Assembly: GCA_002104945.1 (NCBI GenBank)
Contig: MCFH01000033.1
Span: 124,001-188,000, forward strand
Length of the DNA: 64,000 nt
Reading direction: 5' to 3'
Source: Piromyces finnis
Lineage: Eukaryota; Neocallimastigomycota; Neocallimastigomycetes; Neocallimastigales; Neocallimastigaceae
Shown: positions 29,003-50,945 of the stretch, one piece after another
Position numbering within the stretch: position 1 is the first letter of the stretch
Layout: every line of letters starts with the position of its first letter
The notes under the pieces: generated by a model
Told to the model about the DNA's origin: nothing
Database searches by the model: none
The model's input: the letters and a program-made list of their open reading frames with translations, nothing else
Position numbers and translations under genes: made by a program

Positions 29003-30343
29003 ATGAATTCAAAGCAACCAACACAACATAAAGTACCGAATCTAAAATATTTATTTCCAACACCAGATGTATTAAAAATAACATGGACAAATGATGCTCA
29101 AGGTTTTGTATATCAATTAACTAAATATATCATTACAAATACAAATTCATTAAAAATTGAAAATGAAGACGATTTTGTATTGGTATATGAAGGGGATAAA
29201 CAATTTGTTACCATCAATAATATATTTCCTGGTTCATATTGTTTTAGATTAAGAGTTAAAAAACCAAAAGATCGTCATTGGAGTATGGATTATAAAGAAA
29301 CATTTATTCAAATAGGTAAATAATGATTTACATTATATATATATTAATTAGCTATTAGGTTATATTAGTTAAACATCTTCAAGAATAAAATGGAACAATA
29401 ATATTATATTGAATTTTATATATACTATATTGTTATAAAAAACTTTTTTTTTATTAATATATTTTTATTATTAAATGTTATAATAATAAAAAAAGATTAC
29501 TCATGTATGTCTGAAAAGATGATAAATTCTGAGATAGATCAAATTATAAAATCAAATGATTATAAAAAATTAGAATCCTTTTTGTCAAGATATAGATCAC
29601 AAATTAATGTTGATCGAACCAATGAATATGGGAAAACAATGCTTATGGAAGCAGCTCAAAATGGAAGCGCTGATGTTGTTAGTATACTATTAAAATATGG
29701 AGCAAATGTTAATACATCGACAAAAAGTGGTAAAACCGCATTACTTTTCGCAATTAATGCTTTGAATGTTAATTGTGTTAAAAATTTATTAAAATGCAAA
29801 TATATTGATGTTGATGCTAAAGATTCAAGTGGTACCAATGCTTTAATGCATTGTGCTGAAACAAGTAATAATGCATATGCCTATGAAATTGCAAAATTAT
29901 TAATCGATCATGGTGCAGATATTAAGGCTTCGGATTCCGATGGAATGAATGCTCTTGATCATTTAGCATTAAGTGTTAAAGGTGGTAATGTAGAAGTCGC
30001 AAAATTATTTGTTCAACATGGATTAAAGCCATACGAATCACCAAGTAATACAAAAGAAAATACTGCTAGTTTATCAAAATCCAAAACAAATTTGTCGTCA
30101 AAAAAAGGAAAATCTACTTTACTTTCAGCAGCTTTAAATGGTCACACCAAATTTTGTCAATTTTTAATTAGTGAATGTCACTGTGATCCATATCAAACTA
30201 GTTCAAGTGGCTATAATGGAAAAGATTTTGCCACTTTTTCAGGATATGATGAAACAGCTCGTCTATTTCAATCTATTTATGATAAAAAATATTTACTAGA
30301 AAATGGTAATATGAAGGATCCTTCTAGATTAAAACCAATTTAA
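29003..30343 (+). CDS. FANK1: Fibronectin type III plus ankyrin protein, FANK1-like
   Basis: Two exons (29003-29315 and 29496-30343) join in phase: the first ends ...FIQI plus one base, the second opens DYSCMSEK, giving 386 residues. Residues about 15-104 form a fibronectin type III domain (DVLKITWTND...GSYCFRLRVKKP, with the typical core W and the Y-x-F-R-L-R strand). Residues about 115-370 hold ankyrin repeats (NEYGKTMLMEAAQNGSADVV, KSGKTALLFAINALN, SSGTNALMHCAET, SDGMNALDHLAL). This order and length match animal FANK1, a protein known from testis and ciliated cells. A flagellum-linked role in zoospores is inferred, not shown. The repeats are spaced by a serine/lysine insert near residue 300. 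Confidence 0.8.
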
Positions 30344-30743
30344 GTTTTTTTTTTTTTTTGTATAATATTTATATATATTATATATATAATAGATAAATAG
30401 AAAAAAGTAATTAAAATATAAAAAATATATATTAATTGTTCAAATAATACTTTATATAAACTTTTATAAATATAATACTTTTTTTTTTATTTTTATTTTT
30501 TTTTTGTTTATTATCTATCAATATATAATAGAAATATATTATATAAAAAATTTTTTTACTAAAGTATTTTTACTTTTTATTAACAAAATTATTTAATTAA
30601 TATTTCATATATAAATTAAATTACTTTTACCATAAAAAGAAGTTCATTTTCAAATTATTATTATTTTTTTTTTAAAATTTTATTTTATAAAAAAGTTTAA
30701 AAAGTAATATATAAAATGATTTAATTTTATAAAAAAAAAAAAA
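30344..30743. promoter_or_regulatory. Spacer between FANK1-like gene and REV3
   Basis: 400 bp of A/T sequence with T runs (30343-30359, 30480-30505). It must hold the 3' end of the FANK1-like gene and the promoter of REV3. Confidence 0.4.
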
Positions 30744-39250
<8,507 letters not shown>

Positions 39251-39637
39251 AGAAGAATAAACCATTCTTATTATAATAATAATTGAATATAAATTAAAAT
39301 AATATTTTTTAAGTTAAAAACTTGCCTTAAAAAATAATTGCTTGATTGAAATAAAATACTATCAAAAATTTTTTATAGATATTAAAGTTTTTAAGATTTT
39401 TTTCTGTATTAAAAAATTTTTTTTTCTTAATAAAATAAACAGATATTAATCTGAAAATATAGAATACTTAAAAAATTGATTTATCTGTTAATAAATAATA
39501 TAAATTTATTTTTTGAACTTTATTGCATTTTTTTGAATAAAATTAAATAGTAGAGAGAAAGAAGTTTATTATAATAAAAATATTAACTGTTTTAATTAAT
39601 ATTACCTTATTATTAAAATAATAAAGAATATATTAAT
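39251..39637. promoter_or_regulatory. Spacer between REV3 and the receptor gene
   Basis: 387 bp of A/T sequence holding the REV3 3' end and receptor promoter. No distinctive element was seen. Confidence 0.4.
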
Positions 39638-42600
39638 ATGATAATAAAAAATATTTCAATTAATATACTGTTAATAGGTATATTACTTGTACTAAAATGT
39701 TTTTCCATTAAGCAAAATTATATGTATGTTGGAAAGGGATTATATTATTCAACAATTGAAGATTCTTTGCAAGAATGTATAGATAATTTTGCTGGTTTAC
39801 AAAATATACAAACATCAATATTTATTAAGTCGGGAACATACATTCCAAAAAAAACTTTAAGAAGTTCAATTTTTGGTGAAACATCTTCTATATCTTTTAT
39901 TGGAGAGGGAATAGATAAAACAATTATTGAATGTCAAAATTTAAATAGGTTAATTTCTTTACAAATGAGTAATAGTTATACAGATCATGTTTGGAAGTTT
40001 AAAAATATGACAATTAATGCTTGTAACAATATCGAAACTATTAAAGTATATAAAATAAAAATCATAATCTATTAAAAATTAGTTCTATGATGTGTAATCT
40101 ATTATTAATATTTAATAATTAAATGTATTAAAAAGGTAATTTCAGGAAATATTCAATTTGAAGATGTTAAATTTACTGGAAATAAATATGGCGATTTTGT
40201 TAGTTTAACTGGAACAACAAATGCTTTAATAATTAACTCAATTTTTACAGATAATTTTGCAGGTAATTTCAGTTTTTTTTTATTCATTTTTATTATAAAA
40301 ATATTTATGAACTTTATTTATATATATGTTTTTAAATGTAAAAAAAAAATAGGTCCAAACATTTACCTTAGTACTAATGGAGATGTCAAAATATACAAGT
40401 AAATTATTAAAAATAATTTAAAAGAATACTTATTTATTTGAATATTATAATAATAATTGCTAAAATGTACATATTTATAGTACAAAACTTCTTGGTTTTC
40501 CAGCATGTTTTAATGATAACATAAAATGTGGTGATAATTTAATAAATCTTATTTCAATAGATAGAGTTCATTTAATGATTAATGATACATTATTTTCAAA
40601 TTCTTATCATCCTAACAGTTATGAAGATGATAAATTTAACGATTATAGAACAAGGTTATTAATATTAATACATTCTACATTTTTTATTATTTTAACTAAT
40701 TATTATTAATAATAATTAATATTATCTTCTTTAGTCTTGGCGCTTTTAATTTTAAAACAATAGAAATATCAGATTCTATATTTGAAAATACTTATGCATA
40801 TAATTCTGGAGGTAAGTATAATAAGTATATTTATCATTACAGTTTTTTGTTTTTAGAAAATTTATAAAATTAATAATTATAAATATTATTTAATTCAAAA
40901 TAGCTTTATCAGTTTCTCAATGGGAAAAATTTGATAGTACACTTTCAATTACAAATACAACATTTAAAAATAATTTTAGTGAATATGCAGCTGTAATTCG
41001 AACTGCAGGAAAAGTTGTTGTAACAATTGAAGATTCACTATTTTATAACAACACATCAATTAATAAAGGAATTATATATAATGCTGGGGATTTAACAATA
41101 GAAGATAATATATATGAAACTTATATATCATGTAATAAATGCTATTTTGAAAATCCATATATAAATGATTATGAAGTAAGATTCTTCAAAAAATATATTA
41201 TAGTTAATGAATTGAGTAACTAACTAATTTATAAAATAAAAAATTATTTTGAAAATTATTTCATTATTTAATAATACTAATTAGGAAAATGTTGAAGGAA
41301 GATTAATAACATCATCCGGTTATGGAGATACAGATATTATTAATTCTGTAATAAATAATTTTCAAAATGGAAACTTATTTAACACAGAGCATTCAAAAAT
41401 AAATATTTTAAATACTACTTTTTCAAATATGAGTTTAAACAATTCATTAATTAATTTATTAAATGAAAATGGTAGAAATATATAGAATAATATAAAACTA
41501 TCTTGTAATAATATATAAATAAAGCATTATACTAAACTATTTTATAATATAATCATAAGAAATTTACGAGTTTAATGGATGTAGTTTTAATAATATTACT
41601 ATTAAACATGAAGAGGTATAACGTATTAATATAATCAAATTTAAAATTTTATTAGAAAAACTATTTTATTTATGTGATTTTTATCTAAATTTAATTATAG
41701 TATGGGTTAATTTATACAAAAAAAAATTCAGGTAATTATTTTGAAAGTAATATTTAAAATTTAAAATTTCATATGCTAATATATATTTTTTATATATTCT
41801 TCCCAAATATTAGGAAATTTAAGGATTTCAAATTCTAGATTTTCAAATATATTCTCATATAATGCAGCCATTATTTTAAGTGAAATTAATTTTGGTAACA
41901 ACATAGATTTTTTTAAAAATAAATTCGAGGTAAAAATATATAATTGATTATTATAGTTTAATACTTATAATAACTTTAGCATTAAAATATAAAATATAAC
42001 AATAGAATATTTATTCAAGAAACGGAATTATTGTTATTAAAAATGAAGACATTGGTGTTGAACAATTTAATGGTATTATATTATAATAAAATAAAAGAAT
42101 TCTTGAATATTTTTTTATTTAAATATTTTCTTTTTATTATTTAATAGGAATTACAATCGAAAATTGTGAATTTAATAATTGTTCTAGTGGAAAATCATGT
42201 AATTTTATATTATTATAATAATATTATATAATTATCGAAATAAATAATATAATTATTTTAATCATTTAAATATATCTGAATAATAAAAAGCTATTATATC
42301 AATTGACTATGGTTCATTTTGCGATATTAAGGAAAGCACTTTTACAAATTGTGGCTATGGAGGTCAAAATTACAATAATAATTTATATAAAAATCTCTCA
42401 GGAAGTATTCTTAAAATATCTGGAAATTCATATGTAAATTTTGAGAACAATAACGTAAATGACTGTTACTGTGCTGAATCTGGTATATAAAACAATTTAT
42501 TATTATTATTATTATATATAAATAATACATAAAAGTAACATTTATTTACATATAATTATAATATTTTAAAAGGTGGTGCAATAAACTTATCATTAAATTC

Positions 42601-45215
42601 AACATTAAAAATTAATAATTCAGTTATTGAGAATTGTAAATCAGGAAAAAATGGTGGCGTATTATATTTTAACAATTGGAAAGGAAATTTGAATATTAAA
42701 CAATCTGAATTTAAGAATAATAAGGCGTCTAATAATGGTGGTATTTTTAATATTGATGGTAACAATGTTTTAGAAAATGCAAACATTTCAATAGATGATT
42801 CAAAATTTATTAATAATAGTGCAAATTTAGGAGGTTAGTAATAATATTATTAATAATATTGTATTAAAAATATAAAAATTAATATAAAAATTTATATTTT
42901 TTTTATTAAACGAAATTATTACAGGAATAATATACATTGGAACTGTTACAAGTAATTTCGATGTTACCAATAACTTAAAAATTACAAATTCTCATTATGA
43001 AAATAATAAAGCTAAATCAGGAGAAATATTTTTCATTTCTCATGCGGATCAAGCCAAGAAAATACTTGATTCTTCTGATTATGATTTTGACAAGGTTGAC
43101 TCACATCCATGTGATCTTTCATGGAATAATTCAAATCTTGTTACACATATGAATGATACAAAAAAAATTATGTCTGGTGATAATATTCCTAATGGTTTAA
43201 AAGCTTATATATTGTCTGATACAAATCGTTTATATAATATCATCGATGAATCAACAATTGATTCATTATCTAATGTTATGTTTGTAAATGCTACCATTTT
43301 GGATAAAGATGGAAACCCATCAAATGATGCTATTATTATGGGTGATAGAGAAACATTCTGTTGGTCTGGAGTTTGTTCCTTAAATTCAGTAAAAGTATAT
43401 GGAAAGACTGGTGATTATATATTGCAAATTTACATGATTTCAAATGGTGGATTTATTTCAATGAATTCAAAAAAAATTACTGTTGATGTTACAATTGAAG
43501 AGTGTGATAGAACATTTAGTAAAGATTATTTGAATATTGGTTATGATATATGCTATGATCCAGGTAATAAAAATAGTTATTTATAAATATTTAAATTCAT
43601 AATTGTAATCTAATTATTATATAAATCTACATATAGTATGTTCAAAATGTGTTCATGGTAAATGTACCGATAATCAAAATTGTGAATGTGATGATGAATG
43701 GGATGGCATTTCTTGTGATAAAAGATTTAAATACAAATATTCTCTTGCATTAAGAATTATATTTGAAATTATTTGTGCAATTTCAGCATTATTTTCAATT
43801 TTCTTAATATATGGAATTTGGGCAAATAAAAATGAATCAATTATTAAAAAATCCAATCCAACATTCTTAATAATTACAGTTGGTAAGTCTTTAATATAAT
43901 AATTATGTTAAAATAGCACATAAAATTAATATATAAATTATGATAATATTAATATATTACATAATTTAAATGATAATCCCTTTTTTAATATATTCATAAT
44001 ATAGTTGGAAGTCTAATTAATTATAGTACAGTTATATTTTACCATGGATATAGAACTAATGTATTATGTTCTACTGTATTATGGGTTAAATTTATTGGAT
44101 TTTCAGTATTATATGGGTGTAAATATTTATAGTATTTATATATATCATATATTTTATATAATATTAAATAAAATATTTTATTATTTCATATAAATAGCTA
44201 TTTTGATAAGAATTATGAGAGTTTGGAAAATGTAAATAATAAATATTAATTTTCATTATTATATGAAATTTAAAAATTATTCTTACTTAAAATTAAAATA
44301 ATATAATAATCATTATTAGTGTATCATCATCTAAACAAAAATTCAAGACATCTGTAATGAATAGGACTAAGATGTTTACATATTTATTTGGACTTATATT
44401 AATTTATATTATTATATTAGTTATATGTACATTAATTCAAAAAATAACAATTGATGAAAAATATAGTTCAAATAAAGCATTTAATAGATGTACAATTTCA
44501 AAAACAACCATTTCACTGTATGAATAATATATATATATTAAATACATAATTAATTTTATTTAATTAATTTCATTAAATTTCATTAAATTATAGTTATGGA
44601 TTAACAATAGCAATATTAATATGGGGTGTTTATTTAGCCTTGGAAACAAGCAATTTACCAGAACAATTTAATGAAGGTAGGTAAATATCTGTTTAATGAT
44701 ATCGAATAAATAAATAATAATATTAAAATTTAATATATAATTTTTATTTACTTCTAAATTATCAGCTAAATCTATTGGAATTTCTACATGTATGTATTGC
44801 TTATATATGCATTATATAACAATATTTAAATATTAATAATTGAAAATTTTTTATTTTTAATATTCTAAATTTATTATAATTTTATTAATATTTCTGATGT
44901 TATTATATAGATATATATGCATTTGCAATGATTGTAACTGAAGTTATTGATAATATCACAGATTTGAATCCGGATTATTACTTTTTATTAATGATATTCT
45001 CAATGTTAATTTATACATGGACTAGTATATTTACAATTGTTGTTCCAAAGGTATATTCTGTATATTCCGAATGGTTTGTTGTTTTTGATATTCTCAAAAG
45101 AAATGTTAATGGAACAGAAAATATGGTTAGTACTGGACAACAAATATCAAATGGCAATTTTATGGATAATATGGATGTTAATAAAGTTGGTGGACTATCT
45201 GTAATTGGAAAATAA
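39638..45215 (+). CDS. Beta-helix class C GPCR-like receptor
   Basis: A large gene of roughly 20 or more exons; the first (39638-40045) encodes a signal peptide (MIIKNISINILLIGILLVL). The ectodomain, to about 43600, is a right-handed parallel beta-helix of pectate-lyase/Pmp style: each turn carries an F.NN or SxFxNN motif and a GG pair (for example NCKSGKNGGVLYF, FKNNKASNNGGIFN, FINNSANLGG). A 30-residue EGF-like module follows (CSKCVHGKCTDNQNCECDDE). Seven hydrophobic segments then run from about 43740 to 45060 (IIFEIICAISALFSIFLIYG, FLIITVVGSLINY, KFIGFSVLYGAILIRIMRVW and on to YTWTSIFTIVVPKVY), resembling the 7tm_3 domain of GABA-B-type receptors. The short cytoplasmic tail ends GGLSVIGK. 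The ligand is unknown; sugar binding through the helix is plausible. Not every internal exon was phase-checked. Confidence 0.82.
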
Positions 45216-45536
45216 AAAATAAAAAACTTTTGTTTTTCAAATAAATTTTAATCTGAAATATATAAAAAATTATTAATGCCAATTATAAAAAGGAATATTT
45301 TTTACATTCACTCATTCGTTTTAATTTATTTTATTTTATTTGTTTATGTAAAAAATATTATGTACACATAATAAATACGATTAAAACTATTATTTTTAAT
45401 AATTAACACTCATTTTAAATTATATATAATTAAATTATGATTATTTTTAATTCTATATATATAAAATTAGTTCCAATTTTTATAATTTGTTTCTTTAATT
45501 TTAATATAATATAAATAATAATGAACAGATAATTAA
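45216..45536. terminator. Convergent 3' region, receptor / phosphodiesterase
   Basis: 321 bp of A/T sequence between two convergent stop codons. It must contain both polyadenylation regions; AATAAA-like runs are too common here to choose one. Confidence 0.4.
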
Positions 45537-48500
45537 TTATGATGAATAGTTATATGAACCTATTGTATACTCAATTTTCTTTTCCATAAGTTCTTTCCAG
45601 CATTCTTTATTCTTTTGAACTCCGTCAAGATAAGGTTGCGCTTTAGGTAAAAATTTAACTAATGCTAAAGCTGCAGGTTCAATAACATTGTTGAAAAATT
45701 CATATTGAACTTTTGGTATTTCTTTTTCAGTGGATGCACGGTCTACTAATGCACTTGTAAATTGTAAACCTAATTCCTTTTCTTTTTTGCCTTGTTCAAA
45801 AGATTCAATTAGCACATCTTCTGCAATTTGTTTAGTGTCTTCAAATGGTTTAATCATTGAACCTAAATCACATGATGTCATAATTATACCATGTAAAAGC
45901 TCTAAATTTCTTTTATTATTTTCTAAATCTAAATCTTCTCCATTCATAAACCTATCTCCTAATTCATTTATATGCTTTAAATTTTTGAAATATATTGATA
46001 AATCTGTTGAAATAATACAACTTTCCATAATATTTAGTGCACGCTTGTAATCTTCTTTTGATAAATTCTTAAATATATTATGATCTGGAAGGGATAAAAT
46101 ATTTATAGTATGATTGAAATGGTGTCTTTCCATTGTTGAATCAGAGGATTCAATTGATAGCATTGTTTTTGCTGATACTTGAAATTGATTATTAGTACCA
46201 CGATGATCAATATCATGACAAATGCAAGAAACTAACATTACAAGAATATCAAATTGATCATTAATTAATTCTTGTAAACCTCCATATTTTAAAAGAAGAT
46301 ATAAAGTATGTGTCACTGCAGATGCATGAGAAAAGTTATGATATTTAACATTAGTTCTATAATTCTTATGAACAGTCATTAAAAATTGAATCAACAATTT
46401 TTCTGGAATTTGGAAAGTTTCTGTAAATTTAAATTCTTGGAATATAGAATATATAGTTAATATTAACTCTTCATTTTGATCTTTTATTTTATGTGTATCA
46501 AATAACCAATTTTGATATACTTCTGGATTAATAATATTACTTTCTGGAGAACTTAAATATTTATTATAAAATATTTCAACATCTTCTGGTAATGTAGTCA
46601 TATGGTAAGCAATCATTTCAACATTAACATCCATTAACATTTTTTGTTTTTGATTCCTTTCTAATAAAATTGCCCTTTCCAAACTTAATGCACAATAAAC
46701 AGCAAAAGATTGAATAACAACTACATCAAAATCACTAAAATCAATAACTTCTCCATCTTCACCAAGTTTATTTACTAATTTTAATACACTAATAACTTTT
46801 TTAGTTGAATTTTGATTTTCCGACATATCTGGAATATAAAAGCCTCCATTATAATTTGAAAAGAAATTACTCTCACTTGAGCCATCAACAATTTGGGATG
46901 ATCTAAATATTGGTACGACCATAACACTCTTTGTTCTGTATTTATTTTCCTTATCGATTGTTCCATTATAATTCTTATCTAAATATGCATCAGCAATATT
47001 TAATAATTCACCAGTTTGAGCAACATAACCAATCAAACCACCGTTATTAATTGAAATATCTTCAAATTTGTTTTCTTCTTTGGAATCAAAATTTACATAT
47101 TTTAAAGTATCATTGTCTTGTACCATATATAAACTTGCTTGGTCAGAACCAACTAATTCTTGCGCTGATACTACTACTTTTCTAAGTAAAGTATAATAAT
47201 CTAATTCACCAAATAATGATTGAAGGATATTAACAAGTTGAATTATAACTGTATGTCTACTAACTTGATCTGTTAATATATTGTTTTTATCTGATATTTC
47301 TTTTATTTTCTCAACTAGTTCTTTTTGAATTTCCCGATAATATAAATTTTCTTTTTTCAATTGAATTAATTTTTGTTCAATTTCATTTTTTAGGATTGAA
47401 GAAGTAATATTATTCTGTGTTTTCTGTATTAGATGTTCAATTGAATCATCCTTCATAATAACTCTCCCTTCATCATTTTTAAATGCTTTATTTACAATAT
47501 TAAGAACTTGTTTTTCACATTTTTCATTACTTTCACATGTTTTTTGTGTTTCTTTCTTAATGCTTTCTATTAAAGAATCTATATTACTATCATCCTTAAC
47601 TTCATTTTCAATTTCTTTCTCAGATAGGATAAATTTCTGATAACGTTCATCAATATCAGTTTTGTATGTATAATATGTTGAATATAAATAATTATTTTGT
47701 ATTATTGAACCCATAATTTTCAAGTATTTTTTAAGCTTTTCATAGTCACCATTAGTAAATTCTTTTACTGATTCATCATCATTTTTAGATAAAGTATTAT
47801 TATCATTATCTATACTATTAATTGAATTGAAAATATCTTTCATATTACTAAAAGAATTTTTACACTCGCTTGATGAACAAGAATTATTGTCGTTTACTGA
47901 AGTATGCTTATTATATAAGCAAATAACTCCTATAACATTATTATTATAACATTTATCATTCATCCATGGAACGAGTTTTCTATCAGCACAACAACTAACA
48001 GGTATACCAATGAAATTTTTAATATTTGTTTCATTGACTGACTCCACATCTCTTAGATTATTGAATGAATATTCACTTTTATATGAAAATCTTTTCTTTA
48101 TAGTTATTTCTGGATCTTTTGAAAATATTTCTTCATCATTTAAATTATCTATTGAGTATCCACTTTTAAATAATGAATTTTTATCATCCTGATAATTACT
48201 GTTACTTTCAAAATTACTAAATAAATTTATGGTACTTATATAACTTTGATTTGTAGCCTCAACTGATCTTGTATTTCCATTAATATCAAGCCATGATCTT
48301 TGATTAATTATATCTGGATTATTTTCAATAATAACTTTATTACGTTGAGCCACCTATAATTATGTTATTAATATTCATTAATATCTCAATGATATAATTT
48401 CAAGTAGTTCCCTTAAAGATAATATAAAATAATAGTTTATTAATATAAAATCCAATATAATATAAAATACCTCACAACAAAAGTATTGTATTTCCGAAAG

Positions 48501-49109
48501 ATTAATACTTAAATTCTTCTCAATTTTTTTAACTTTAACATTCTTATAAGTTTTATATGCTTTATTTTCACTTTTAAGTACCTCATTTTTATTATTTTCA
48601 TTGCGAGTTATAAATGTTGTTAGTTCGAGTTTATATGTATTTTTATTTAATAATAAGTTATCATTTTTATCATTATATAAATTACTGCCTAAAGAAGAAT
48701 TAGATATACTGAAATTATTTGACCTAGTTAATTTTGCATTATTATTATTGCTCGGTTGATTATCTTTATTATTATTTTGATTTGAGTTTGGTATAGGTTT
48801 AATTAAACTAAATGAAGCTGCTTCAGCATTAACAGAATTTAACATCTTACTTAAAAGACGCTCAAAACTTGTATTAATTTGTGTATATGAATCGTTTAAA
48901 ATGCTAAAGAACTCATCTTCTCCATTTATTATAAAATCACATCTTCTATTTTGATTATATCTTTCTGCTGAACGATTAAAAGACAAATTAGGACTAGAAT
49001 ATACTTTTCCTTCAAATTCCTTTAAGTCATAATTTATTGGATAATGTCTTTTCTTCAAACTTATACTATCAAGTCTATTTTTCTTTTTTAATAATACATG
49101 TGAAGCCAT
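45537..49109 (-). CDS. GAF-domain cyclic-nucleotide phosphodiesterase, class I
   Basis: Two exons: 49109-48471 and 48353-45537. They join in phase (…YFCCE then VAQRNKV), giving about 1151 residues; the second exon has no ATG at its start, so it is not a separate gene. A first GAF-like domain starts near residue 78 (SFERLLSKMLNSVNAEAASF) and is split by asparagine/serine-rich inserts before GIPVSCCADRKL and NVIGVICLYNK. A clearer second GAF domain lies at about 590-780 (LVGSDQASLYMV, GGLIGYVAQTGELLNI, NKLGEDGEVIDFSDFD). The PDEase catalytic domain is about 870-1120: YHNFSHA, CHDIDHRGTNN (metal-binding His-Asp), ERHHFN, TSCDLGSMIKP and the KVQYEFF segment with the nucleotide-binding glutamine. 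It hydrolyses cAMP and/or cGMP; specificity cannot be read from sequence. GAF domains usually bind cyclic nucleotides and control activity. It is convergent with the receptor gene. Confidence 0.92.
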
Positions 49110-50945
49110 TATTCATTCACTTACATGAAATAAAAATATATATGATATAATAATATTGGTTATTTTATTTCTTATACAAGTAAATATAAAATATTAGTAA
49201 TTTTATTAGTTTGAAAAATGTATATAATTGAAATAAGAATTCTTTATTTATGAAATTAGTATTAAAATTATATATAAAATAATATATAATAAATTTTATT
49301 TTTATATAATTTTATTTTTATTATATTTTTATATTTTTCATTCACACTTTATTTTATAATATATTATTATATTCTATTCTTATACATAAATATTTGTATT
49401 AAATTAAATTGAAGTAGATACCAACATTATAAACTTTATATTAAAAAATAAAAATAAAAAGTACGGTCATTAATATGTGCTTAAGCAATTTATAATTATG
49501 ATTATAATTATAAAAATAAACATTTCATATTCTTTAAATATATATATTTTATATTTTATTATTTATTAAAAATAAAACATAAAACTTAGTTACATATTGG
49601 TTGTTAAAATTATCAAAAATTCTTCTTATATATTTAAATAATAAATAGTAAATGATTTAATTATTATTATATATTATAATATTGAAAAGTATCTTTATCA
49701 ATACTTTTTGATATTATAATTAAGAATAAAACAATATTTAGATTAATGTTTACTGTATTGATTATTAAAATAATATTTTTATTTTGTTAGAGCAACATCT
49801 TAACTGTTATTCATTATTATTATGTTAAAACAATTACATAAATATTATTTTTTATATTATCAACCATTTTTTTACATATTAAACAACATTAAATATTCAT
49901 ATAAATAATTATATATAAAACAAAAATGTGTAAAAAGATGAAGTTTATTAATTATATTTTAAATTTTTACCGATTTTAACCCTTCATTTTAATAAATAAA
50001 GCTGTTCTTCGTAGTAAAAAAGAAAGATCATAATTAATATTCAATTTATTGTATTTTTTTAATTAATTTAAATTATATAGAATTTATTATAATTTAAATT
50101 TTTTGATTTAATTTTTAATTAAATTAAAACAATTTTTATTGTTATATTCATCAATTAAAATATTTTTTTTATCTTTTATTATTTTGTATTTTTGAAATAT
50201 CAATAGGAAAAGAAGTATATTTCAAAAATAAATCATTAAAATAAATAAATTAAAGAAAAAAAAAAAAAAAAAGAAAGAAAAAGAAAAGTAAAAAAAAAAA
50301 AGAAAATATAATAAAAAAAGTATAATAAATTAAAATAATATTTATTTTATAGCTTTATAATTAAAATAAATTTTAATAATCATAGATAAAGAAATAAATC
50401 TATAGAATAGTTGTATGTATGTAAAACCTTTTTTTTTTCTAAAATAATAAAAAAAAAAAAAAGTTTATTATTAATAGTTAATTATTTCAACTTAATAATT
50501 GATTATTTTTTAAAAAAGAAAAATAGATGATAATTTAATAAATTGAATATATTTACCATGTTTAAATAAATAGATATATAATTGAAAGTAATTATTGATG
50601 GATAAACAATTAAAAAAAATATACATGTTTATTTATTAACAACAACAACAACAATAATAATAATAAAAAGATATTTATAGATATATATTTTATCATAATA
50701 CAATATAATAATAAATTTAATTTTATTAATTGTATAATATCATTTAATGTAATGTTTTATAATTTTAATTTTTACATGTATTAACTAATATTTTATATAT
50801 TATATACATTCATATTATAATAGAGAATAAGAATTATTTTAATAAAAAGAAAGAAAGAAAGAAAAATATAAATTTAAAAAATATATTTATTTTTTAAGAA
50901 AATTCAGATTTTATTATATAAAAGTAATATAATATTAATAGCAAA
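49110..50945. promoter_or_regulatory. 1.8-kb divergent intergenic region, phosphodiesterase / OST3
   Basis: Very A/T-rich with no coding signal. It holds a 14-bp inverted repeat (50187-50200 and 50217-50230, tatttttgaaatat and its complement, 16-base loop), an A-rich block (50250-50320) and a short AAC repeat (50639-50653). Both promoters must lie here. Confidence 0.45.
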
